Below are positions 54,080 to 62,102 of a stretch of DNA of 64,000 bases, one piece after another. Each line of letters opens with the position of its first letter. Within the stretch, counting starts at the first letter, position 1. The DNA lies in the NCBI GenBank assembly GCA_002699585.1, contig PABP01000021.1, positions 124,001 through 188,000 of the forward strand. The letters run 5' to 3'. Under the pieces are notes generated by a model. That model worked only from the letters and a program-made list of their open reading frames with translations. It searched no databases and was not told the origin of the DNA. The translations under genes were made by a program, and so were the position numbers. Source of the stretch: Anaerolineaceae bacterium. GTDB taxonomy: Bacteria; Chloroflexota; Anaerolineae; Aggregatilineales; Phototrophicaceae.

Positions 54080-54868
54080 CTACTCGTCTGCTTTGAAAAA
54101 ATAATCCATGATGCGCACAGTTTCCGGTAGGCGGTCCAGGTAACTATAGTGACCCGCACCCTCATGTACAATCAGCCCCGCATCGGGAATTAGTTTCTCG
54201 AAAGTCTTCGCGTATGACAATGGCGTATCTTCGTCCTGGTCACCCCAGATTAACAGAGTCGACGGCTGTATGCGTTTGGCATAGTCCTGCAAATCCTGAT
54301 TGACGACGTTGATGAACGTCTCACGCATGACGCCGCTGGTCGACTGCAAATCGCTGGAACCATATTTGGCGTTATAGGCCGCGCGTAGTTGATCTGCTGT
54401 ACCCTTGGCACCGACTTTGTATAACCCGTCGCGGATGGACTTGTAGGTGTTCAAGCGCAGACGCTTGCCCAGTGGTGCTTTGGTGACGATGCCTGCGCTA
54501 TCGGCCAGTACGATTTTTTTGATACGGTGGCTCTGCTCAGCGCCCAGAATCAAGCTAAGTCGCCCACCAAAGCTGTGTCCGAACAAGAAGACCGAGCCTA
54601 GCCCGTGATGATCCAGATAGTCGATGGCGAAATTCGCATAGTCAAATACGGACCAGGCAGCAGGGGGTTCGTCGCTTTCACCAAATCCCGGTAAATCGAG
54701 AGCGTATACTTGATAGCCTAATGGGGCCAGTCGCTCGGCCAGCGGCCATACCAGGTCGATATTTGCTCCCCAGCCATGCAGCATTAACAACGGCTGACCT
54801 TCACCGACGATTGCTTCGGCAACGGCTATTCCATTGAGTTCAATCTTTTTCCGAGTTGGTTGTGACAT
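54080..54868 (-). CDS. Alpha/beta hydrolase
   Basis: 262 residues. The oxyanion-hole motif LLMLHGWGANIDLVWPL near residue 28 and the nucleophile elbow FLFGHSFGGRLSLI near residues 91-104 are clear. The acid lies in IWGDQDEDTPL and the His in HEGAGHYSYLDRLPE. It could be an esterase, C-C hydrolase or similar. It starts the unit with the MurF-like gene (3-base gap), so a role linked to cell wall precursor handling is possible but unproven. Confidence 0.87.
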   Translation of the reverse strand: MSQPTRKKIELNGIAVAEAIVGEGQPLLMLHGWGANIDLVWPLAERLAPLGYQVYALDLPGFGESDEPPAAWSVFDYANFAIDYLDHHGLGSVFLFGHSFGGRLSLILGAEQSHRIKKIVLADSAGIVTKAPLGKRLRLNTYKSIRDGLYKVGAKGTADQLRAAYNAKYGSSDLQSTSGVMRETFINVVNQDLQDYAKRIQPSTLLIWGDQDEDTPLSYAKTFEKLIPDAGLIVHEGAGHYSYLDRLPETVRIMDYFFKADE

Positions 54869-54984
54869 CGTTATATGCAGGATTCTGTTGATGTTTCAGT
54901 AAACATATGTTTTCTCAAGGCATTCCCTGGAATTCGCATCCTTAGACTTTGGCAGTGAAAATTTTGATTTGCCAGTCTAGAGCT

Positions 54985-55024
54985 TTTTGGTGTCACCTTT
55001 TTTGCAAAAAAGGTGACACCAAAA
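54985..55024. repeat. Perfect 40-base palindrome
   Basis: The left arm TTTTGGTGTCACCTTTTTT (54985-55003), centre GC and the matching right arm (55006-55024) form a perfect palindrome of 40 bases. It lies in the 164-base gap between the radical SAM gene and the hydrolase gene, both minus strand, 9 bases after the radical SAM stop. On the minus strand no T tract follows the whole hairpin, so it is not a standard terminator, though the internal T run could act in that way. A repeated element or a cruciform protein-binding site is an alternative. Confidence 0.85.
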
Positions 55025-55032
55025 GAAAATTC

Positions 55033-56979
55033 CTAATTGAGTAAGGTCACATTCGGCGTGCGCTCTGATGATTTGCCGCGCTCGCTGATGGGCTTAATCG
55101 GCGGGCACTCCCAGGCCATGTCGTCTGTACCCTGGCGCAGCTTGGTGAATTTAGGCAGGATGCCGCAGGCAAAGCAGCGATCCCGGCAGTCAACGCGCGT
55201 CTCACGGTTGAGGCTCATCAGATAGTCTTCTTTGAGGAATTTCTTGTGAACAGCCACGTCGATGTGCTCCCAGGGGAAGACCTCATCCAGGCCACGTGTG
55301 CGATGATTGTAAAAATCCGGTTCAAGACCGTTATCAGCGAAGGCTTGCAACCAGCGGTCATGATAATGTAAGTCGTTCCAGGCATCGAACTTGCAGCCCA
55401 GTTCCCAGGCGCGTTCGACAACATTGGCCATACGCCGATCTCCACGAGTAAGAAAACCTTCAAAGTTGCTGCTGCTGAGGTCAGTCCAGCGCAGGTGCAT
55501 ACCGCGTTCCTGCCTGATTTGCTCCTTCAGCATCTTCTGCTTGGCCAGAATCTGATCGCCTGTATCCTGTGCGACCCATTGGAAGGGCGTGTGCGGCTTG
55601 GGAATAAACGTGCTGACGCCGACGTTGACGTTGGCCTTCATTCCGAGTAGACGACGGCCCTCTTTGAGCACTGCTTTGCACAGGTTGATGATGGCCTGCA
55701 CGTCTTCCAGCGTTTCTTCCGGGTGGCCGATCATGAAGTAGAATTTGATCGTGCGCCAACCCCGTGAATAGACATCGCGTGCGGTTTGTAGCACCTGCTC
55801 ATCGGATACCGACTTGTTGATGATGTCGCGCATGCGCTCGGTAGCAGCCTCTGGCGCGAAGGTAAAGCCACTGCGACGTGTATCCCCAATGCGGTCCAGC
55901 AATTCCGAGCTAGCTGTTTCGATGCGTAAAGAGGGCAGGCTCATCGTCAGACCGGCTTCTTTGTACTCATCTTGAATGCGCTGCGTCAATTCATGGACGT
56001 ACACATAGTCCGACGAGGACAAACTCAGCAGGCTGATTTCTTCAAAGCCCGTGTTTTTGACGATTTCTGCAATGGACGTCATGACTTCTTCAACAGGACG
56101 TTCTCGCACTGGGCGAGTGACCATCCCCGCATGGCAAAAACGGCAGCCGCGTGTGCAGCCGCGCATGATCTCTATCGGCGCACGATTATGCACCGTGTCG
56201 ATGTTGGGCACGATGAATTTGGTAAAAGGCTTGGGTAGGGTCGTTACCACGCGCTTGAGCACGCGCTGGGGGATGCCCTCTATATTGGGCATGATGGCTT
56301 CAATTGTGCCATCATCATGGTAGCTGACATCATAAAAGCGCGGCACATACATGCCCTGTATTTTGGCGACTTCCCGTAGCTGTTCTTCTCGGCTGGCCCC
56401 GCGCATGCGTTGCACCAGTTGCGCCACTTCCACGATGATTTCTTCGCCCTCACCGATGACAAACGCATCGATAAAAGCGTGCATTGGTTCTGGATTGTAG
56501 CAAGCATGGCCGCCAGCAATAATCAGTGGATAGCTACTGTCGCGCTCCAGGCTGCGGATGGGCATGCCAGCTAAATAAATGAGGTTGAGCACGTTGGTAT
56601 ATAGTTGCTCATAAGGCAGGCTGATGCCCAATAAGTCGAAGTCGCGGATGGCGTGTTTGCTCTCCAACGAATACAGCGGAATGTTGTGCTGTCGCATCTG
56701 GTCTTCCATATCGGCCCAGGGGCTGAAGACGCGCTCCGCCAGCATATCCGCTTGCTGGTTGATCTGGTTATACAGCAGCATGATGCCCAGGTTGGACATG
56801 CCCAGATCGTAAATATCGGGGAATGCCAACGCCACTTTCAGGTCGATGTCGTTCCAATTCTTGGTGACGCTGTTCCACTCACCGCCGACATAACGACCGG
56901 GCTTATCGACCTTCAACAAGACACGTTCTAATTGACGTTCCAGCACTTCCGGCTGCATACGGACATCCTCAAAAGCCAA
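55033..56979 (-). CDS. Radical SAM protein of the TIGR03960 type
   Basis: 648 residues. An N-terminal cobalamin-binding-like region (about 1-230, including FPDIYDLGMSNLGIMLL and GGHACYNPEPM) leads to the radical SAM cluster motif RGCTRGCRFCHAGMVTRP near residues 273-290 (Cx3Cx2C). A typical (beta/alpha)6 barrel follows (FAPEAATERMRDIINK). The C-terminal end has CRDRCFACG, perhaps a second cluster. This family usually sits beside, or is fused to, DUF2344, which is present at 59163. Its reaction is unknown; methylthiolation or a methyltransfer is a plausible class. Confidence 0.87.
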   Translation of the reverse strand: MAFEDVRMQPEVLERQLERVLLKVDKPGRYVGGEWNSVTKNWNDIDLKVALAFPDIYDLGMSNLGIMLLYNQINQQADMLAERVFSPWADMEDQMRQHNIPLYSLESKHAIRDFDLLGISLPYEQLYTNVLNLIYLAGMPIRSLERDSSYPLIIAGGHACYNPEPMHAFIDAFVIGEGEEIIVEVAQLVQRMRGASREEQLREVAKIQGMYVPRFYDVSYHDDGTIEAIMPNIEGIPQRVLKRVVTTLPKPFTKFIVPNIDTVHNRAPIEIMRGCTRGCRFCHAGMVTRPVRERPVEEVMTSIAEIVKNTGFEEISLLSLSSSDYVYVHELTQRIQDEYKEAGLTMSLPSLRIETASSELLDRIGDTRRSGFTFAPEAATERMRDIINKSVSDEQVLQTARDVYSRGWRTIKFYFMIGHPEETLEDVQAIINLCKAVLKEGRRLLGMKANVNVGVSTFIPKPHTPFQWVAQDTGDQILAKQKMLKEQIRQERGMHLRWTDLSSSNFEGFLTRGDRRMANVVERAWELGCKFDAWNDLHYHDRWLQAFADNGLEPDFYNHRTRGLDEVFPWEHIDVAVHKKFLKEDYLMSLNRETRVDCRDRCFACGILPKFTKLRQGTDDMAWECPPIKPISERGKSSERTPNVTLLN

Positions 56980-57026
56980 CGACTCATGTACGATATGAGT
57001 ATAACGTTATTCCAGGAGATACCACA

Positions 57027-58220
57027 GTGCGACGTTTTTGGATAGTCGTTTTGCTTTTACTGGCAACCTTGCCCATCTCAGCCCAGGATGGCCTGCCCCC
57101 TATCATTTCCGCTGACAATGTGGCTCAGTTGCAATCTGTTATGATGATGAATTTCCATGAACCAAATAGGGTGATTCAAAATTCTGTTGCAGGGTATACA
57201 GTTCCTCGTCCAAAGGAAGAGCTTCATCAAGAGTACTGGAAACCAGATTTTCAGACAGGTTGGTTTTCACTTATCTATGGCTCAAATAGTGTTCTTCTCT
57301 CAACGACTAGAGCGATTTATTTCGTGTCAATAAGGAGTGACGAGGCAGTATATACGTCTTGGAGCGGTCTGAAAGTCGATTCAATTGGCGGACTTATTGA
57401 CTTCTACTATCAGTATGATATGTCGGCATCTGTTCACCGCGGTGAGAATATGTTCTATGTAAAACTGGATGACCTTCAGTATAGGGGAATCGGAGCTTCT
57501 TTTGAGGTATTGTCGGATGGCATACCAACAGGAATCTGGACAGACTGTAATTCAGATGCTTGGGGCGATTGTGGTGCATGGCTAGAAGTAGAATTCTTAG
57601 GTAATAAGTCTCGCTCCGAAGTGATTCGTCTGCCCTATATTGCTGAGTTGGATGGTGGACATTACGAGGTACAGCTTGAATACGAAGATCTCGAAACCAT
57701 CCCTTATGCTCCCGCACAGGACCCCCAAGCAGTCGTCCGAATAGGGCGTATTCCCTTGCCCTACGTCGTGACCTCATCGGTGACAGGCATCGTCAAGCTG
57801 TGGAACATCCAGACGGGCGAGGTGCTTTACGAAGTCGACAATGGCACAGGGCAACCTAGCGTATTCGGCAACATCAACGCCGATGCGACTCACTTCGTCT
57901 GGCGCGACAATGCCAGCGAAACCCTCTATCTGCTCGACTTTGAAACAGGCGAAAATCGAGAAGTTGCACAGCTCAATGGCGAATACGCCCAGTGGTTCTT
58001 CCTGAGCAATGACGCCAGCACGATTCTAGCGGTCAATCTCAACTTTGAGCCGATTGTGGTCGCGTGGGATGTGGAAACGGGCGAAAAGACAGTCCTGGGT
58101 GAGTACCGCCAGTGCAATCGCCCGCAGCCAGATATGGCCCGCCTCAGCCGTGATGGTACTACTCTGGTCATCGGCTGTGATACGGGCCTGGATGTCTGGC
58201 GCGTTGTCGAAGATGAATAG
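57027..58220 (+). CDS. Secreted protein, partly WD40/beta-propeller-like, of mosaic composition
   Basis: 397 residues from a GTG; AGGAG lies eight bases upstream. A signal peptide (residues 1-19) is cut near PISAQ. Residues from about 235 to the end resemble propeller blades (TSSVTGIVKLWNIQTGEVL, VVAWDVETGEKTVL, LDVWRVVE). Residues of about 35-225 do not look like propeller blades and I do not recognise them. The DNA from about 57120 to 57700 is visibly richer in A and T than both flanks. That fits a replaced segment. The gene is convergent with psuG (adjacent stops) and divergent from the radical SAM gene. Confidence 0.7.
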   Translation: MRRFWIVVLLLLATLPISAQDGLPPIISADNVAQLQSVMMMNFHEPNRVIQNSVAGYTVPRPKEELHQEYWKPDFQTGWFSLIYGSNSVLLSTTRAIYFVSIRSDEAVYTSWSGLKVDSIGGLIDFYYQYDMSASVHRGENMFYVKLDDLQYRGIGASFEVLSDGIPTGIWTDCNSDAWGDCGAWLEVEFLGNKSRSEVIRLPYIAELDGGHYEVQLEYEDLETIPYAPAQDPQAVVRIGRIPLPYVVTSSVTGIVKLWNIQTGEVLYEVDNGTGQPSVFGNINADATHFVWRDNASETLYLLDFETGENREVAQLNGEYAQWFFLSNDASTILAVNLNFEPIVVAWDVETGEKTVLGEYRQCNRPQPDMARLSRDGTTLVIGCDTGLDVWRVVEDE

Positions 58221-59138
58221 CTAAATCGTCACGGGCTGGCTGAGTTCGGCGGCGATCTGTGCAGCCACGAAAGCGTTGTTCCGTAGCAGCGCAACGTTAG
58301 CCTTCATCGACTGGCCCTCTGTGATTTCCAGCACGCGGCCCAATACGAACGGTGTCACATCCTTACCATGAATGCCTTGGGTATCGGCTTCTTCCGTCGC
58401 CTGCTGAATGGCGCTCTCGGCCAGTTCATCGGAAATGGCTTCTTCCGCAGGAACCGGAACCGTAATCAGGATGCCGTGTTGGGCTTTTAGCTCATTGGCG
58501 GCCTTGATGATGCTGGCAACCTGAACTGGACCGTCGACGCGCACATCGACGCGTAGGCCGCTGCTACGGCTGAAGAAAGCCGGTAGCTCATCCGTCTGGT
58601 AGCCGAGCACAGGCACGCCCTGGGTTTCCAATGTTTCCATGGTCAGCGGCAGATCAAGAATGGATTTGGCCCCGCCACAAACAACAGCCACAGGCGTACG
58701 CCCCAGCTCAATCAAATCTGCCGACACATCGAAGGGATGGCCGCGATGCACGCCGCCGATGCCGCCCGTCGCAAAAACTTTGATTCCGGCCATGTTGGCG
58801 ACGATCATCGTGCCTGCAACCGTGGTTGCGCCATCTTCGCCCAATCCAACCGCAATCGGCAGATCGCGGCGGCTGCACTTGCGCACATCTTCGCTCGATG
58901 TCTGTGCCAGACGTTCAACATCATCTTCGCTGATGCCAACCGTAATTTGGCCCTTGAGCACAGCAATCGTCGCTGGGACTGCGCCGCCTTCACGGGCGGC
59001 TTTTTCCATGGAAAGGGCCGTATCGCGGTTATGCGGATAGGGCAGCCCATGCGTAATCAAGGTCGATTCCAGGGCGATTACCGGGCGGTTTTCCGCCAGC
59101 GCTTGTTGGACTTCTTCTGAGATATGCAAGTGTGACAT
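58221..59138 (-). CDS. psuG: Pseudouridine-5'-phosphate glycosidase
   Basis: 305 residues, normal length. It splits pseudouridine 5'-phosphate into uracil and ribose 5-phosphate, using a catalytic Lys. Family wording is strong: ALESTLITHGLPYPHN near the start, GVHRGHPFDVSADLIELGRTPVAVVCGGAKSILD in two parts, GTMIVANMAGIKVFATGGIGG, and GVPVLGYQTDELPAFFSRSSG. No psuK kinase is adjacent. It is 24 bases downstream of the DUF2344 gene, so the two are probably co-transcribed. GAAGGAA lies before the ATG. Confidence 0.94.
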   Translation of the reverse strand: MSHLHISEEVQQALAENRPVIALESTLITHGLPYPHNRDTALSMEKAAREGGAVPATIAVLKGQITVGISEDDVERLAQTSSEDVRKCSRRDLPIAVGLGEDGATTVAGTMIVANMAGIKVFATGGIGGVHRGHPFDVSADLIELGRTPVAVVCGGAKSILDLPLTMETLETQGVPVLGYQTDELPAFFSRSSGLRVDVRVDGPVQVASIIKAANELKAQHGILITVPVPAEEAISDELAESAIQQATEEADTQGIHGKDVTPFVLGRVLEITEGQSMKANVALLRNNAFVAAQIAAELSQPVTI

Positions 59139-59162
59139 TTTGATTCCTTCTATAGGGAATGT

Positions 59163-59816
59163 TTAATCTCGAATGTGCAGTTGGGTGCGATGAACGTGGA
59201 CAAAGGCATCGTCATAGCCGAGTTCGGCCAGGAGCATATCGGGTCGCACGTTACCGCGTGTTCCAGTGGCGACATGTATATGGAGCTGGCCTTCTTCATT
59301 CACCTGCATATCATGAATGAGCGGCCTCAGATCGTAGGCTGTCTTTTTGCCGCGCCGATTATACTCGATTTTCATGATGCGGTCCTGGGCCAGCATCTCG
59401 CTGACCCGCTTTTGCAGGTCTTTCTGATCGACCTCATCAACAAACGTGATGCGATATTCGGCACTTTCGACTTCACGTTCGAGCGCGTTGCCGTGGATTG
59501 CAACCTCTTCGATGTCATATACGTAAAGGCCTTCAGGACTCGTTGACATAATGCGTTCAGCGAGGCCATCTATGTCGATACGCTCTCGTAGGGCGACATC
59601 CAGCAGTTCGCATTCGCTGGTGATCCCCAGTGGCAGGGCAATCGCAATCTGTAGCCGGGGACGGGCGTTAAACCCCTGGGTATACAGGATCGGCAACTGG
59701 GCACGTCTTAAAACGCGCTCCCAGACTTTTGCAAGATCAAGGTTGCTCGTGTATTTGAGACCCCCTTGCTTGCCAAAGGTAATGCGTAGCCGCTGGACCA
59801 TCGGGGTATCTGACAT
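59163..59816 (-). CDS. TIGR03936/DUF2344 protein, partner of the radical SAM protein
   Basis: 217 residues. The start QRLRITFGKQGGLKYTSNLDLAKVWERVLRRA and the phrase GFNARPRLQIAIALPLGI are diagnostic of the DUF2344 family, whose members are often fused to or adjacent to TIGR03960 radical SAM proteins. Here a stretch of two genes separates the two, with psuG between. The end RPDMLLAELGYDDAFVHVHRTQLHIRD matches the family. It may bind RNA or form a complex with the radical SAM enzyme; no reaction is known. It leads the psuG transcript. Confidence 0.88.
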   Translation of the reverse strand: MSDTPMVQRLRITFGKQGGLKYTSNLDLAKVWERVLRRAQLPILYTQGFNARPRLQIAIALPLGITSECELLDVALRERIDIDGLAERIMSTSPEGLYVYDIEEVAIHGNALEREVESAEYRITFVDEVDQKDLQKRVSEMLAQDRIMKIEYNRRGKKTAYDLRPLIHDMQVNEEGQLHIHVATGTRGNVRPDMLLAELGYDDAFVHVHRTQLHIRD

Positions 59817-59937
59817 AGGGTTTTCTCACCAAATCTAACGATTGATATATGCAACGCTTCTTTTATGTTGGGTGGCATTTAGGTACAATGCATAGACGGA
59901 AACCATTCTATCCAAACGCGCAAAGAACGGAAGATGC

Positions 59938-60432
59938 ATGACTGATTCCAACCCAACCGAACTGCGAGCACAACGTCGCCGTTCCGGGGCAGACCTGCAT
60001 CGTCGGGAGACCCGACGCCATATCTGGCTGCCGTTTTTACTGGTGTGCTTGGCGCTCTTGGGGCTATTTTTGCTGGTTGCTTTGCCCAGCGACCCCTCCT
60101 GGCGCACGCGCGTTTCTTTCATCGCTGACTTTATGTCCAGCATCCTGATTGTTTGCCCAGCGATTATTTGCAGCTTCCTATTCTACCTGTTGATTGTCGT
60201 TGGCATCTATGGCATGAATCGGCTGCACAGTGGGGCACGCTCCCCGCTGGAAAAAGTAGAGAATATCACGGCGAACATCGCCACCCGTGTCGATCAAACG
60301 ACCGAGAAGCTTAACGAAAAAGTAGTTGATGCCAATAGTCGCATTGCATCGCTGACGCATTTTATGAGCGTTTTTGACCAACCTGATGATACAGATCCAC
60401 ATAACCCATCCGGGGATACGAAGGAGAGCTAA
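59938..60432 (+). CDS. Small membrane protein with two helices and a coiled-coil-like tail
   Basis: 164 residues. A basic N-terminus (residues 1-26, RAQRRRSGADLHRRETRRH) precedes a first helix (about 28-48) and a second (about 62-88). The segment from about 98 to 140 has a heptad-like, hydrophilic pattern (VDQTTEKLNEKVVDANSRIA), with an acidic C-terminus. I do not recognise the family; the segment resembles DUF948-like proteins. It starts 121 bases from the divergent DUF2344 gene and lies 5 bases before the next gene. Confidence 0.6.
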   Translation: MTDSNPTELRAQRRRSGADLHRRETRRHIWLPFLLVCLALLGLFLLVALPSDPSWRTRVSFIADFMSSILIVCPAIICSFLFYLLIVVGIYGMNRLHSGARSPLEKVENITANIATRVDQTTEKLNEKVVDANSRIASLTHFMSVFDQPDDTDPHNPSGDTKES

Positions 60433-60437
60433 ATCTC

Positions 60438-60713
60438 ATGGCAGATCAGAATAATGTCGTTGAAGCCATTACCGATCCTGTGACAGGCGAAGATGCCTGG
60501 AAAAATCGCACCTATATCGTGGGTGTCGTCGGTGGCGCTATCGTAGGTGCGCTGTCCGCATTGCTCTACGTTCGCAGCGCGGAAGAATCCATTGAAGAAA
60601 CAGGCGAGCCGCCTTCAGTTTCTACCGGGACGCTGCTCAGCCTGGTACTGGCTGCATTAGGACTTATTCGCCAGATCGCAGAAAGTGGTAAGTCAAAAGG
60701 TAAAAAGAAATAG
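60438..60713 (+). CDS. Small single-pass membrane protein
   Basis: 91 residues. A helix at about residues 25-46 (IVGVVGGAIVGALSALLYV) has many small residues suited to helix packing, and a second weakly hydrophobic stretch lies at 66-80. The C-terminus is Lys-rich (KSKGKKK). Not recognised. It lies 5 bases after the previous membrane protein and 3 bases before the SRAP gene, so it is part of the same transcript. Confidence 0.6.
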   Translation: MADQNNVVEAITDPVTGEDAWKNRTYIVGVVGGAIVGALSALLYVRSAEESIEETGEPPSVSTGTLLSLVLAALGLIRQIAESGKSKGKKK

Positions 60714-60716
60714 CCT

Positions 60717-61403
60717 ATGTGTGGACGATACGTTCTCAACGCCACGCCGGAGCAAATGCAGCTCGCATTCAATCTGGACGCTGCGCCCCGTATTGAGCCG
60801 AGGTTCAACATCGCTCCGACACAGCCTGTGCCCATTGTCACCGATGCGCGTCCTGGTGAACTTACGCTGGTGCAATGGGGACTGGTTCCTTCATGGTCCA
60901 AGGACCCCGCTATTGGTGGGCGCATGTTCAATGCCCGTTCGGAAACCGCTGCTGAAAAACCATCGTTCCGTAGTGCTTTCAAGCGCCGCCGTTGCCTCGT
61001 TCCGACAACGGGCTTCTATGAATGGCAAAAAGACGGCAAGGCCAAGAAACCGCAGTATATCCATCTTAGCGATCAGCAAGTTTTTGCATTTGCTGGCCTG
61101 TGGGAAATCTGGAACGGTCCAGAAGGTGAGGAATTGTGGTCCTGCACCATCCTCACTGGCGAACCAAATGAGAAGATCAAAGACTTGCACCATCGCATGG
61201 CTGTCATCCTTGACCCTGAAGAATATGATGTGTGGTTGGATGACGACACGCCTAAAGATGTGCTGCAAGACCTGATTACGACACCGTATCCTGCTGAAAA
61301 AATGGATTACTATGCGGTTTCGACCGAGGTCAACAATGCTCGTAACGAAGGCCCGGGCTTGATCGAACCCTATAACCCGCCAGAGCAACAGAGTTTGCTT
61401 TAG
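60717..61403 (+). CDS. SRAP-family (YedK/HMCES-like) abasic-site DNA-protein crosslink protein
   Basis: 228 residues. It begins MCGRYVLNATPEQM, where Cys2 becomes the N-terminal residue that forms a stable thiazolidine crosslink with abasic sites in single-stranded DNA. RFNIAPTQPVPIV, the wide patch MFNARSETAAEKPSFRSAFKRRRCLVPTTGFYEW in pieces (with the conserved Glu in GFYEW) and HHRMAVIL with the active-site His are all present. The stop overlaps the start of the endonuclease III gene by one base, so the two repair proteins are translated together. Confidence 0.93.
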   Translation: MCGRYVLNATPEQMQLAFNLDAAPRIEPRFNIAPTQPVPIVTDARPGELTLVQWGLVPSWSKDPAIGGRMFNARSETAAEKPSFRSAFKRRRCLVPTTGFYEWQKDGKAKKPQYIHLSDQQVFAFAGLWEIWNGPEGEELWSCTILTGEPNEKIKDLHHRMAVILDPEEYDVWLDDDTPKDVLQDLITTPYPAEKMDYYAVSTEVNNARNEGPGLIEPYNPPEQQSLL

Positions 61404-62083
61404 TGACAACCCCGCTGTTCCCTGATGAAGACTTGGTGCGCACGCGCGAGATTATGGCGCGTGTGCAGCCCATTCTTGATGAGATGGGCGAACGGACGAC
61501 TGTGCAGCTTTTTAGAGGTCAACCGTTTCCCGTCCTGATAAGCTCTTTGCTCAGTGCGCGCACCCGCGAAGAAGATACCAAAACGGCAATGGATCACCTT
61601 TTCGCGTTGGCTGATAACCCGGCGGATATGGCCAAGCTGGCTTACGAAGACGTGCTAAAAGCCATTGATGCGGTGCAGTATCCGGGCAACAAAGCCGAAT
61701 ACATTCTCAAAACGAGTGCCCTTGTTGCTGAGCAGGGGCGCGTTCCTGATACGTTAGACGAATTGATGGCGCTCCCTGGTATTGGCTGGAAATCGGCTGT
61801 GCTCGTTTTGTGGTTGGCATTTGGCCTCGCGCCGGAAATCTGTGTGGATGTCCATGTAGCGCGTATTGGCAAACGGCTGGGATTGGTCAACACTTCGACC
61901 AAGCAGCCGCAAAAGGTCAGCCAGGAATTGATGACCAAGGTTCCAAAAGAAATTTGGGGTCCGTGGAACCCGATGATGGTCAATTTTGGCCGCACGATTT
62001 GTCTACCGACTTATCCGAAGTGCCCCACATGCCCCATCAACGACTTGTGCCCCAAAGTAGGGGTAAAGGGCATCACGCGCTAG
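61403..62083 (+). CDS. nth: Endonuclease III (DNA glycosylase / AP lyase)
   Basis: 226 residues from a GTG that shares one base with the SRAP stop. It removes oxidised pyrimidines and nicks at abasic sites. The helix-hairpin-helix motif LPGIGWKSA carries the Schiff-base Lys130, and Asp149 in CVDVHVARIGKRLGLV is the second catalytic residue. A [4Fe-4S] cluster site is given by CLPTYPKCPTCPINDLC (Cx6Cx2Cx5C). The usual VDTHV reads VDVHV. It is convergent with ftsK, 19 bases apart. Confidence 0.94.
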   Translation: MTTPLFPDEDLVRTREIMARVQPILDEMGERTTVQLFRGQPFPVLISSLLSARTREEDTKTAMDHLFALADNPADMAKLAYEDVLKAIDAVQYPGNKAEYILKTSALVAEQGRVPDTLDELMALPGIGWKSAVLVLWLAFGLAPEICVDVHVARIGKRLGLVNTSTKQPQKVSQELMTKVPKEIWGPWNPMMVNFGRTICLPTYPKCPTCPINDLCPKVGVKGITR

Positions 62084-62102
62084 TTAAGCTATTAGAGACG
62101 AG

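Noticed and set aside
59884-59889. TACAAT as a -10 box for the small membrane protein gene at 59938
   Set aside because: No -35 at suitable spacing could be found, so it is not listed as a promoter.
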